Assembly: GCA_024516155.1 (NCBI GenBank) | Contig: JAJJXM010000030.1 | Span: 186,001 to 250,000, forward strand | DNA length: 64,000 nucleotides | Source of the DNA: Pyronema omphalodes | Taxonomy: Eukaryota > Ascomycota > Pezizomycetes > Pezizales > Pyronemataceae | Direction of reading: 5' to 3' | In this document: positions 38,011-49,670 of the stretch, piece by piece | Layout: each line of letters opens with the position of its first letter | Numbering within the stretch: position 1 is the stretch's first letter | The notes under the pieces: model-generated | Told to the model about the DNA's origin: nothing | What the model saw: the letters and a program-made list of their open reading frames with translations, nothing else | Database searches by the model: none | Program-made: the position numbers and the translations under genes

Positions 38011-38874
38011 TTAATTCTCCCCCAAATAAAAATCCTTCTTCCCTCCCGTTTTCTGTACAACCCTACACTGTCCAATAACCATATTCTTATCCACCGCCTT
38101 ACACATATCGACGACAGCCAGAGCGGCACCCATAACCGCTGTCAACGCCTCCATTTCCACGCCCGTTTTCCCCTCACAAGTGACAGTTGCAATAACTTTC
38201 ACACCTCCGAACTCCCCGCATTCCCCAGCCGCACGCGGTTCCGAAGAACCACTCCCCTCAACCACCTCAACCTCAACCCCCACCCTCGTCAACAAAATCG
38301 GATGACACAAAACCACAATCTCCGGACATTTTTTGGCGGCCATAATCCCACTAATCCTTGCCAAACCCAATACATCCCCCTTTTTATTACTATTACTCCT
38401 GATTTGTTGCAGGGGTATAGGATTGGAGAAGGTTATGGTACCGGATGCTATCGCGGTTCGTGTTGTGGGCAGTTTATGGTGGATGGAAACCATGTGTGCT
38501 GAGCCGTCGGAGGTTAGGTGCGGGAGACGGTTTTCTTGTTCCTGGGTTTCTTGGGTGGCGGGGGATATAAATGGGGGGATATTTTGGTTATTTGAGGAGG
38601 AGTAGAAGCGGAGTTGAGAACCGGAAAAGGGAGAGGATATAGGGGGGAGTAGATGTACCGGGATATTTCGATTCCAAGAAGAAGAAGAAAAAGAAGAAGA
38701 AGAAGAAGAGGGTGATGTAAATGATGTAAATGATGAAGATTCCAAAACTCCTTTAACGCCAGTAACTCCAGATATCGACTTTTTCATCCGCTTATCTAAA
38801 TCCCCATGATAAGATAAGTCCTTATCATCCCAGAAAAACTCCTCCCCGCCAAAGAAAGGTAGACTACCCACCAA
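38011..38874 (-). CDS. MoaC-like (MOCS1B) half of molybdenum cofactor gene
   Basis: This frame encodes the cyclic pyranopterin monophosphate synthase module. Recognisable MoaC parts are LPHLTSDGSAHMVSIHHK, RTAIASGTITF, KKGDVLGLARISGIMAAKK, EIVVLCHPI, GKTGVEMEALTAVMGAALAV, DMCKAVDK and QKTGGKKDF at the C-terminus. Before it lies a Ser-rich linker of about 100 residues. It opens just after an in-frame TGA and overlaps the end of the MoaA-like frame by a few bases, in another frame. Either an intron near 38871 joins the halves, or the transcript carries both frames. Known MOCS1/CnxABC proteins make cPMP from GTP in mitochondria, the first step of molybdenum cofactor synthesis. The first in-frame ATG (MKKSI) is about 100 bases inside. 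Confidence 0.85.
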   Translation of the reverse strand: MVGSLPFFGGEEFFWDDKDLSYHGDLDKRMKKSISGVTGVKGVLESSSFTSFTSPSSSSSSFSSSSWNRNIPVHLLPPISSPFSGSQLRFYSSSNNQNIPPFISPATQETQEQENRLPHLTSDGSAHMVSIHHKLPTTRTAIASGTITFSNPIPLQQIRSNSNKKGDVLGLARISGIMAAKKCPEIVVLCHPILLTRVGVEVEVVEGSGSSEPRAAGECGEFGGVKVIATVTCEGKTGVEMEALTAVMGAALAVVDMCKAVDKNMVIGQCRVVQKTGGKKDFYLGEN

Positions 38875-40618
38875 TCAATATCATTGGTCTATTCCCTCCT
38901 TCCCGAGCTAGTACATCAGCGGGTTTATGACCTTCTTCTTTTCTTCCCACTGCACCTCCTATCACCTCCAGCAGCCTTTTCTCCATCTCTTCTCTTTTCT
39001 CACCACCGGCCCCAACTTCTTCATCCGCTTTTCTATATTCCCGCATAACGTCTCTTAACGACACCTCTTCGTTGCCGAATAAACAAGCCTTGATATTTCC
39101 ATCACTAGTAATCCTCAGACGGTTACAAGTTCCGCAAAAGTTCTCGGTCATAGAGGTTATGAAGCCGACGGTACCTTTATAGCCGGGGATTGCGTAGGTT
39201 TTTGCAGTGTCATTGGGGAGTTGGGGTAGTAAGTAGAAACCAGGATGATGACGGGTTATTACATCTAGCATTTGCTGGAAGGAAAACATTTTTTTACTGG
39301 CCCATTTGTTTCCCTATGAAATAAAGTTAGCATTTAATACCCCGCTAGAAGTGTTAACTTCAAGCTTTGCAAAGCTCGATGGAGCATAGTTTTGCCTTAA
39401 AAAGCCTAACATATTCCAAAACCGCCCAAAAAGTGATAATTCCACCGCTGGATGAAACCACACCAAAAGGAAAAGGGACAACCCACATCAAACGGCATAT
39501 ACTCAATAAACCTAACCTCGACATTCCTCTCCTTAGTCAACTCGACAAAGTCGGCCAACTCCTCCTCATTAACCCCCTTCATAACCACCATATTAACCTT
39601 AACCCTTATCCCAAGCCTCAACGCCTCCTCCATACTCATCAACACCTTTTCCAAGCCTCTTCTCCTCGTAATCATCTCAAACTTCGGGGGCACAAGAGTA
39701 TCCAACGATAAATTAACCGCCGTTAAACCCGCCTCCACCATATCCGGTAGTTTTCTCAATAAAGAAATTCCATTCGAAGTAATCGCAATCTCCCTTAACC
39801 CCAGGGGTTTCAACTCCCCAAGTCTTCTCACAAGTTCAACTATATCTTTACGAACTGTAGGTTCTCCCCCGGTTAACCGTATCTTCGTTACCCCTTCTTT
39901 GATAAATAACCTAGCAAGCTCAATGATTTCATTGGTGGATAATAAATGATCCGCTGGGCTGAGGGAGATACCATCCTCTGGCATGCAGTAGAGACAGCGG
40001 AGGTTGCAGCGCTCGGTGATGGAGATGCGGAGGTAGGTGTGTTGGCGCTTGAAACGGTCGGTGAGGAAGGATGAGAAGGGTTTTTCGGAGGAGAGGTCGG
40101 CGGACAGGGTCTTCCTCAGTGCTTCGAGTCGTGGGAAGCTGGAGGTAGCCGTGGAGGCCGTAGCCGTGGGGGCGGAGGCGGAGGCGGTGGCCGTAGCCGT
40201 GGCCGCGGCGATAGTGGGGGGTGGAGGTAGCAGTGGAAGCTCCAGCACCTCCAGCACCTCCAGCAGCCCCAGTACCCGTATCGCCAACAGAAACGCCCCG
40301 GGCTTCCCGCACCTCAGAGAAGCCAACCGGATACTCCGCCCTTATAGTTCTTCTCAGGGCCTCCAGTCGCGTATAATTCCTTGTTACATCATGTGTAGTA
40401 GCCGTAGCCGTAGCCGTGGCCGTAACCTCAGCATCAGCAGCGGGATCAGCAGCGGCGGCGGCGGTGGATGCGGTAGAAGTAGAAGTGGCGGTGGAAGTAG
40501 ATAGGGTCCTTTGGTAAAGTCGCGGTATCGGTATCTGTAGCTGTGACGATAAACAACAAGCCGACGGGGTCGATGGAGGTCGTAATCGTTGTAGGTTAAA
40601 TATTCTGCGGGTATACAT
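38864..40618 (-). CDS. MoaA-like (MOCS1A) radical SAM half of molybdenum cofactor gene
   Basis: The start at 40618 gives a mitochondrial-type N-terminus ([15 protein letters not shown]). After an Ala/Thr-rich region comes the GTP 3',8-cyclase: radical SAM cluster CNLRCLYC (CX3CX2C), [31 protein letters not shown], then an intron (39486-39314, GTGGGT to CATAG) and GNKWASKK. The C-terminal second cluster is [18 protein letters not shown] (CX2CX13C). It ends NRPMILIGG followed by TAG, so the family's functional C-terminal Gly-Gly is present. The start region and the enzyme lie in different frames: an intron or frameshift is needed between about 40345 and 40240. A 73-base intron (40312-40240) would keep frame but is weakly supported. 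Catalytic cysteines look intact. Confidence 0.88.
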
Positions 40619-41381
40619 TTTGTCTTCGTGTTGGAAACTTGCGGCGCTGGTTGGGTAGGATTGGGTAGGATAGGGTTGGTTGGTTTGGTCGGATTGGGTG
40701 CAGTAGAGAGGTAGGTAGGTAGGTATCAGGCTTCGTTTCTGCGTTTCTGTAACGCTGTATCGCTGCGAAGTTGACGTTGACGTTGACGTTGAAACCCAAG
40801 CCTTGCCTCAAGAAATCGAAAAATCGAAAAATCAAAAATGCGTGAACCCTTGGGAACCTTGGGAACCTTGGGGAGCCCTGAGGACCTCTGCTTATGGACC
40901 ACTCGTGATCGGCTCTGAGTGGCGGGGTGGCGGGGTTGCGGGGTTGCGGGGTTGCGGGGTACAGTGATACGGTCGGCGATGACGGTGATACGGTGATACG
41001 GTGAAGCGGTCGGCGATGTGGTATACAGTAGCACGACGGGTACTATGTATGTAAGGCTTAGCCTTCCTTTGATATCCCCCTCCCCCTCCCCCTCCCCCGC
41101 CCCGCCTCAAAACTATGACAAAGAGAAATACAAGGGGGGGGGGGGGGGGGGGATAACGACGGGAAGATTTCGAGATCCTTGTATGTATCGTCAACTGTCA
41201 ACCCATCTGCTAGACTACCAACTGTCATCTGTCATCTGTCATAATAAGTAGCGGCATAGCGGCATCCACCGTAGCTTCCGGGCTTTTCTCATCTGGATTT
41301 TCGGATGTCCTATCTATCTATCTATGTATCTATCCCCTTGTGTATTTTTTTTTTTCTTCGAGATTTTGAGATGTGTTGGTA

Positions 41382-41617
41382 CTGGAGAACTTCCCGTAAG
41401 ACTATAGCAACGCTTTTTCTATTACATTTTTCAACAAAACACAATGCCATGCAATCAATCAAAAGTTGTAACTCTGAAATCACAAAGTCATTGGGGTCAG
41501 AGACGCGCTCAACCGTGATGAGCGAATTCGTAACAATTTGCGGTATCAATCTGCTGTAAAATGCAATAGAAAAATTGTTGCTATAGCGTGTCTATAGCCT
41601 TACGGGAAGTTCTCCAC
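41382..41617. mobile_element. 236 bp MITE-like element, TA target site
   Basis: The ends are inverted copies: left TGGAGAACTTCCCGTAAG-A-CTATAG, right the reverse complement with G at the variable base and an extra ACACGCTATAG stretch before the shared AGCAA. It is flanked by TA on both sides (41380-41381 and 41618-41619), as Tc1/mariner-type elements are. The interior holds no transposase. It sits just before the octamer array. Confidence 0.75.
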
Positions 41618-41655
41618 TATGTATGCCATTACCATTCCATTACCACTACTTTTTC

Positions 41656-42074
41656 CATTTCTTCATTTCTTCATTTCTTCATTTCTTCATTTCTTCATTT
41701 CTTCATTTCTTCATTTCTTCATTTCTTCATTTCTTCATTTCTTCATTTCTTCATTTCTTCATTTCTTCATTTCTTCATTTCTTCATTTCTTCATTTCTTC
41801 ATTTCTTCATTTCTTCATTTCTTCATTTCTTCATTTCTTCATTTCTTCATTTCTTCATTTCTTCATTTCTTCATTTCTTCATTTCTTCATTTCTTCATTT
41901 CTTCATTTCTTCATTTCTTCATTTCTTCATTTCTTCATTTCTTCATTTCTTCATTTCTTCATTTCTTCATTTCTTCATTCTTCATTTCTTCATTTCTTCA
42001 TTTCTTCATTTCTTCATTTCTTCATTTCTTCATTTCTTCATTTCTTCATTTCTTCATTTCTTCATTTCTTCATT
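41656..42074 (+). repeat. (CATTTCTT)n minisatellite
   Basis: About 52 eight-base units over about 420 bases, with one single-base break near 41978. Long frames of the type SSFLHFFI in all phases are repeat translations. Confidence 0.96.
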
Positions 42075-43959
42075 CCCTTATATCCCATCCCCATCCCCAT
42101 CCCTATATCCCATTCCCATTCCCTTACCCATCACAAGTAGCAAAAAAACAAACGAAAACAAGTAGCAAAAGAAAACAAAAAACAATCTTTCTATATCCAC
42201 CGTATCCACCGTATCCACCGTAGCATCCTGTCTTCCTGACTTCCTGGCTTCCTGGCTTCCTGGCTTCCGGTGGAGGGGCTTCTCTCATCTCCCATCATTT
42301 CTCTAATTAATATGTAGACTTATTTTTTCTACAAATTTACGCTTCCTGGCTTCTCATCTCATCATTTCTCATCATTTCTCATCATTTCTCATTATTTCTC
42401 ATCATTTCTCATTTCTCATAATTTCTCATCATTTCTCATCATTTCTCATCATTTCTCATAATTTCTCATAATTTCTCATAATTTCTCATCATTTCTTCGA
42501 TATCCTATCTATTTATTTATCTAGCTTATTATCTAGCTTATTATCCAGCTTATTATCTAGCTTATTTATCCATCTATTTATTTATTTATCCAGCTTATTA
42601 TTTTTCTCGAGAAGTGTTAAGATTTTGGGATCTTAAGATTTCGACATCTGCAGATACTATGTATACAGAACAAATACGGAATATCTATCCATACCATACC
42701 ATCTCCATATATCCCATACCAGCACCATCTCCATCACCATCACCATCACCATCTCCATCTCCACCATTCCACCATTCCACCATTCCACTACCTTTCCTTC
42801 CTTTCCTTCCTTCCTTCCACCATCACCTTTCCACAGTTTCCTTTCCTTTCCTTTCCTTTCCTTTCCTTTCCTTCCTTCCTTCCTTCCTTTCCTTCATTCC
42901 TGATTCCTCACAAACCCCCCAAACCCCCCAAACCCCGCAACCCCCACAAACCCCACAAACCCCGCAAGATACATCCAATGTCCATAATATATAACCAGTT
43001 ACCAGTTCCAGATACGATTATTTCACAGGCATCAAAGGCATCAAAAGCATGCAGGCATTAAAGGCATTAAAGGCATGCAGGCATCCAGGCATCAAAGGCA
43101 TCAAAAGCATGCAGGCATTAAAGGCATTAAAGGCATCAAAGGCATCAAAGGCATCATCATCACCATCATCACCGTCACCATAATCACCATCATACTCATC
43201 ATCACCATCACCATCACCATCATCACCATACCATACCATAGAAAAACCACACCATAAAAAAAACCATACCATAAAATAAAATAAAAAACCCCCCATATAC
43301 ATCTCCTCTTTCCTCTTTTCACACAAACGGAAAAAGGGGGGGGGGGGGGGTAAGAGGACAAGATATAAAACTACAAATACAAATACATACCCATTCCCTA
43401 TGATCACCTCAAAAAAAAAAAAGAAAAAAAAAAATAAAAAATAAAAAATAAGAATAAATTTCATCTTTGAATATCTTCAAGTAATCCCTTGTCATTTAAA
43501 AAGCACAACACACAACACACAACACAACACAACACACAACACACAACACACAACACAACACACAAGACAACACAACACAACACAACACAACACAACACAT
43601 AATTTCCTCACTTCACGGTATATTTAATATCTTGCTGTTCTTATCTTTAACTAAAGCTATAGATAAAGCTATAGATAAAGGTCAAAGTCAAAGTCAAAGA
43701 CTAATCAATCATTCTTCTTATCACCATTCTTATTCTCGTCTTCTCGTCTTCATTCTTATCCTGCATCCCGTCTCATCCCGTCTCATCCCCTCATCATAAT
43801 CCCCTCAGGCCATAAGAAACAAAAAAAACTCAATAGCAAGCCGCACACACACAAAACGAAAAAAAAAGCACACAATCGACGAAAAAAAAAAAAAAAAAAA
43901 AACAAAAAAAAAACAGAGGAACCGCATACAACAAATTAATCCATCATAACCCATAACCT

Positions 43960-46211
43960 CTAACGTTTCGGTCTACTACCTGATCGTCTAGACTGTGATT
44001 CCGGCGGGGGGTTTTGAGGTTGTAGGTGATGATTTCCAGTGTCGTGTTCTCCATCGTGGTGGAGGGTTACTAGAGGAATTCGTTAGTATCAGTTCATCAA
44101 AATCTTCACATCTCCATGTTGTTATTCGGCCGGCCTCATTACGCATGTAATCTTCCGTCGCCGTTTAATCGGCTCCCTCCCCCCCCCCCCCCCCCCCCCC
44201 CCCCCAAAGAATAAAAAAAAATAGCCACACATACCCGAATTAAACTCCTCAAACGGATCAACCTCTTTTTCACCTGGTGTTTCCAGATCCGTTCTCATAG
44301 AACTCGGCACCCTCGCCGCCCCAATATCCACACTTTCACTTTCCTTCACACTCCTGAAATTAACCGCATCCACTTCTCTGCCCGCATTTGGAATCATCGG
44401 TGGTTTCATATGTCTTAGAAGCGCCCATTGAGTTTGCCTAAAGAACGGGTGACCTTTGACGTCTGAAGCTCCAGCCCGAGAACCAAGGCGTCGATTCTCA
44501 TCTTTTACTAGAAGCTTTCGGATGAGGGATTTACAGTTACTGCTATGTGTTAGCTGTGGGGGAGGGTGATATTAAGGAATTCTTATACTGACTTTGATAT
44601 TGCCGGTAAACCGCTATGTTCAGGAAATCCAACCTCATCCTTCAGAATATTTGCAAAAGTAGCATTACGGTTCTTACCCTTAAACGGAGTAGTAGTACCA
44701 TAAAGCATTTCATAAACCAATATTCCCAGGGTCCACCAATCCACGGCAGAGGTATGACCACATCCTTTAATAACCTCAGGAGCAATATATTCCTCCGTTC
44801 CCACAAAAGAGTTGGTTCGGAAGTTGGCAATACAAGATTTTGTATCCACCATAGGTAACGAGCTCTGAGAAGCGCCGGATCGGGAAACAATCATGGTAGG
44901 AACACCACCAGGGTCGGACTGTTTTGAAAGGTCAAAGTCGCTGAGCATTATGTGACCACTTTGATGAAGGAGGATATTTTCAGGTTTTAGGTCTCGGTAA
45001 ATGAAACCCATTAGGTGGAGATATTCGAGAGCAGCCGTTACTTCGGCAGCGTAGAAGCGTGCATCATCTTCGCCGATGCATTTACCGGGACGGTTTTGTA
45101 GGGCTGTTGGTGTAGTTGTTAGCAGCGTGTATAAATAACAGGTGGGGTATATTGCTGACCTCGGAAAAACTCTCCGCCACTGCAATACTCCATACACAGA
45201 TATAAATGGTCCTCCGACTGGAAAGAGTGGTATAATGTGACAATAAACGGATGATTGCTTGTTGCCAGAATCTCTTGTTCAGCTAGAGCACGTTTGATCT
45301 TGTTTCGTTTGATCATCTCCTTCTTGCTCAAAACTTTTATTTCAGTCAGCCTTCTAGTGCAAATATCAAATTTGGAAAAAAAAAAAAAAGTCAAGCTTCA
45401 TACCTTTCATAGCATAAAGTCTACTACTTTTCTTTTCCCGAACCAAATATACCTTTCCAACATCTCCTTTACCCAATAATTTGATCTTGTCGAAACTTCC
45501 CGGTCCAACCTCTACATTGCGAACTTTAATCGAATTGCTGGAGTATGTCCTCCTAAATGACCCCTCACTGCCATTTCGTAATCGTTCAATATTCGGGTCT
45601 CCCGGTACTAGTAAATTCCCCGTACTCAAGTTCCCGTTACTTCCACCTGGTAGCGCGGGGACCTCCGGGACCTCCTCCCCTTCCTTTCCATTAAACATGC
45701 CCTGAGCATTTGGCGCACTTGCAACCCTCCTTAACTTCCTAGCCAATTCCTTCCCCGCCTCATCCTCTTTTGAATTTTCCTGTTTATCCGGAGGGGTCGC
45801 GGGGGCGGAATCATTATTATAATGTCTTATGGCAGGAGGACCTTGGTGAGCGAAATAAGGGTTTGCATTAGCAGTTGGAGAAACATCAATAGCATTTGGT
45901 TCAAGTTGAGAAGCCGAGCTAGTAGATCTTCCTCTTAGAAATCTAGATTTCGGTCTTGTCGGACTTGTTTGAGGTTGAGGATGATCTGACGAGGAAGAGA
46001 TTCTGAAGAAATTCCTCAGTTTTGAAGCCATCGCAGAACTGCTATGTGTTGAGGGAGAGGATGAAGATTTTGGTGATGTCGACCCGATTTGACTGTGACT
46101 ACCTGTGTGAGAACTCCCCCCTCCTCCTCCTACTCCTCCTCCTCCTCCAGCACCAGTCTTGCCGTGCGAATGCCCACCCGGCGACGAACCACCAAATAAC
46201 TGTGTCATCAA
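43960..46211 (-). CDS. AGC protein kinase, NRC-2/Fpk1/Kin82 type
   Basis: Five exons (46211-45404, 45333-45160, 45103-44593, 44542-44235, 44069-43960) give about 636 residues. The N-terminus is Gly/Ser-rich. The kinase domain begins near residue 238 with [13 protein letters not shown], then [48 protein letters not shown] and [10 protein letters not shown] (DFD in place of DFG, as in the fungal flippase kinases and plant AGCVIII kinases). A long insert precedes the activation segment [13 protein letters not shown], followed by [16 protein letters not shown] and RRLGSRAG. The C-terminal tail has DPFEEFNSV. Known relatives (N. crassa NRC-2, yeast Fpk1/2) phosphorylate plasma-membrane lipid flippases and affect polarity and conidiation. 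Introns carry a T15 run (first) and a G27 run (fourth) on the sense strand. All phases match. Confidence 0.94.
44179..44205 (-). repeat. 27-base pure G tract in kinase intron 4 (sense strand)
   Basis: On the + strand this is 27 consecutive C, flanked by CCCT. It lies inside the last intron of the NRC-2-type kinase, about 30 bases past the GTATGT donor. Confidence 0.95.
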
Positions 46212-49111
46212 TGGTAAGCGTTGTCAGGGGGGGAGCTTTGAAGTGGTTTGCGCGGCGGAGAGCTCGGTTATCGGACAGGCGATCGACAAAAGATGCGGGG
46301 CGGTGATGTCGCGACAAGGTTGGAGTTCACGTTCGCGTTCAAGTGGAACTTTGTTGCGATGCGAGGTGGAGCGAGGTTGTAGAACGGGACGGAGATAGCG
46401 AGCGGAGCTGTGGTACTGTACTGTACTTGGAACGCGAGGTAGAAGCGAGTGGCAGCTTTCGGGGAGGCGACGTTAGAGCAAGAAGAGCGAACAAGGCAGG
46501 ACAGGGCAGGGCAGGTTCCGGAGAGTTGCGGTCAATGGATGGTCGGTCGTGAAGTAAGGCGGTTGAGTTTCGCAAACAAGGCGGGATCCAACTGAGGTTG
46601 ATTAGAATGATTGAATGTTTTAATTCACAGTCCCAGTTTTGCCCTTATCGGATTCTTCTTTGATCCAAATGCTAGTCGGAATGAGATGGAATAAAATAAT
46701 GTCCAATCCCAATTGATTCGTATACAGACTGGCTGGCTGGCTGGCTGTGGTACTGGCTGGTCGGTTGTGATGTATGTTGTATTGCTAAGCAAGGGAGGAC
46801 TTGAGAAGCTTGGGGTACGTATTTGGCTGGCCGGGGGGACAAAAGACTAGAATGCTTGGGGCGACGGAAGCTTGGGGGTTGCGCGGTGTGGGCGAGCACA
46901 TGGAGGAGAGGAGGGACGAGGGACGAGGAGCGGCGAGGAAGCGATGGGAAGCGGAGAGGGTCGAAGCAGCGGGAAACAGGACAAAGAGGAATTTGGAGGA
47001 GAAAGGGTTGAAGCAGATCAAGATGGCGGCGAGGATTCGATTCAGAGCAAAAGAGACAGAGAGACCGTGAGAAGCAGAGAGTTGAAGCAGTGAGTAAGCA
47101 AGCAAGCAAAACCTCTCTGTGGAATCAGCGGATGCGAAGTCTGTGCAGGATAGGATCACAACGGAAGCAACTTTCTCGCGTCTCAGCCCTTCGTCAGATC
47201 TCACTCAGGCCTCAGCCCTCAAACCCGTCAACTTAGCAACTTTTTGTAAGCAATCAAGCAATCAAACAGCCAGATAGGCAGGCCAGAATGACAGAATTCC
47301 CAGCATCAGCATCAGCAGCAGCAACAGCAGCATGAGTAAGCTACAAACTACATCGCAACCAGCTTTCAAAATTCACTGTATGTATCTCTTCCCAGATCTA
47401 TCTACAGCCAATGGCAGACAACAACAGCGTAGGGAAGCATAGATATGTGCACTGTACAGAACTCTGGGATTCCGGGGAGCATTATTTGGGGGGGGGGGGG
47501 GGGGGGGGATATGTAAGCCATCAATATCGAAGGCGTAGAAAAATGGCTTTTCTTCAAAAAAAAATTAATCTCTCTCATCTATGCTTGCAACACTACAACC
47601 CCGAAATACCCGGGCACATCGGTATGATGGTATCCACAGAACGCGACACGAGGACACATGGTTTCCCTGAACTTAAGATGGAAGAGGAATAACACCAGAA
47701 ACGTTTCCCATCATGGATCTCTCATCGTGCTCAAGCCATGCAAACGCAAACGAAAACGCAAAACTAAACGCACAGCCACAACTACAACTGGGTGAGTAAG
47801 TAAGTAAACGCCAAGGATGCTTGTGATGAGCGACAAGTTTATCGATAAAAGCCTCTCTTTAGCTATGTTTGGAAGCTGCATCTAATAGTTTTCCATTCCA
47901 AATTACCGAGTTATCCAACATCGATAAATTGTAATCAACGAAACAGAAGCAGAAACAAAAGCAGACACGAAAGCAGAAACAGAAGCAGAAACAGCACCAA
48001 CTTCCCAATCCAATCCAATCCAATCAAGCCCAAAAAAAATTCCTTAACAAAACCCCCCTGGGATAGATACCATGAACCAAGAGCCACCCCAGGGCCCCGG
48101 GGAAATCTATAATTGGTCGTCCTAACTAAGGATGCATTTATGCAGGTACACTGTACAAAAATCAACGCTTCGAGCTTCGAGAACAACACCATCTAGCATG
48201 CCATATGAAAAAAAAAAATGCCTGCACAACCAAACGTACACGTACATACGATCCTTATCCTTAGAGGACTTCATAATACAACTTGATGAAATACATCAGC
48301 AGCAGCATGTCAGCCAGCATGTCTAGCTATAAAATAAATCAACAGCTTCACAGCGATGGAGAGGATTTAGAGAAGCTTTTTGGGATCGTTGGAATACCAC
48401 CAGGAGACCCCCAGGAGACCCCCAGGAGACCCCGAATAATATCCCTTCTCTACAAAAAATGTCAACAGCCAGTAGCTAGCAGCTGGCTTCATGTATTATA
48501 ATCCCCGAATCTTAATTCAATACCTAGATATAATTCAGATATACCATACCAGTTACACCCCTGGTATGTACCAAAAAAACAGAAACAAAAACAAAAACAA
48601 ACAAATAAAAATGCCAGGATTCAACAATCCCAAATATCCATACGGAACACAAGGTCTTCAAATAGATCAAATAAATTTTTTTAAAAAAAAAGAGACAGAG
48701 AGAGAGAATATATACATACAAAGGTCCTTTTAAGTTTAGTCTATATCAGAAAATTCGGAATAACTGATGGTGGGAAGAAATGTGTTTGATATAGTAATAC
48801 AAAAACAGAAAATAGGAATCTGTAACCCAAGTCCAAAGTCCAAAATCTAAAATCCAAGGTAACCAGCACCTGGTAAATGTTGAGTTAATATACCTATCAT
48901 AGTGCTAACTAGTAACAATAAGGATATAAGTGAAAGTATATTCTTCCAAATATTCAATATACAAAATTAGGACAGCGGTTGGGGCCTGGGTTTGGTTAAT
49001 TGCTAGATCTATAACTATATCTATATCTATATCATTGTGTATGAACCTATATCATTCCGTAATATCTATAAAAGTTTCGATTTCCGTGTTCTCTTCTTTT
49101 GTTATTTTTTT

Positions 49112-49304
49112 GTTATTCTTTTATTATTCTTTTATTATTCTTTTATTATTCTTTTATTATTCTTCTATTATCCCTCTATTATCCCTCTATTATCCCTCTA
49201 TTATCCCTCTATTATCCCTCTATTATCCCTCTATTATCCCTCTATTATCCCTCTATTATCCCTCTGTTATCCCTCTATTATCCCTCTATTATCCCTCTAT
49301 TATC
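49112..49304 (+). repeat. 11-base array (TTATTCTTTTA grading into TTATCCCTCTA)
   Basis: Early units read TTATTCTTTTA and later ones TTATCCCTCTA, about 17 in all; the sequence drifts along the array. Confidence 0.93.
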
Positions 49305-49436
49305 CTATCACCAATGTCAACCAACCGACCAACCATTCCTAGCACTCCATTCCATCTTTCCCCCATGTATCCTCAAACTCAAGTACCAAAACACCAAAAC
49401 ACCAAAACACCAAAGTTTCAACTTCCTGCAACTATC

Positions 49437-49504
49437 GCAAAATCCCACAAAATCCCACAAAATCCCACAAAATCCCACAAAATCCCACAAAATCCCACAA
49501 AATC
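49437..49504 (+). repeat. (ACAAAATCCC)n array
   Basis: About seven 10-base units. Confidence 0.92.
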
Positions 49505-49537
49505 CTGTAAATCACCACAAATCATCGCAACTGAACC

Positions 49538-49670
49538 CACAGACTACAGACTACAGACTACAGACTACAGACTACAGACTACAGACTACAGACTACAGAC
49601 TACAGACTACAGACTACAGACTACAGACTACAGACTACAGACTACAGACTACAGACCACAGACCACAGAC
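49538..49670 (+). repeat. (CTACAGA)n array
   Basis: About 18 seven-base units, the last few carrying a CCACAGA variant. Confidence 0.94.

Larger units (their letters stand above)
40619..43959. other. intergenic, MITE and octamer array
   Basis: After the MOCS1 promoter come a G19 run (41134-41152), a 236 bp inverted-repeat element (41382-41617), the CATTTCTT array (41656-42074), a degenerate ATCATTTCTC array (about 42358-42500), CTTTC and CCTT tracts, a GGCATCAAA/GGCATTAAA block (43025-43160), a G15 run (43336-43350) and CACAA repeats (43500-43600). I see no gene. Confidence 0.6.

Noticed and set aside
41588..42223. Three overlapping 170-210 codon frames of the SSFLHFFI type
   Set aside because: They are repeat translations of the CATTTCTT array.
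46672..47204. 139-145 codon minus frames upstream of the NRC-2-type kinase
   Set aside because: There is no recognisable domain; two frames overlap the same stretch and the composition looks like leader sequence.
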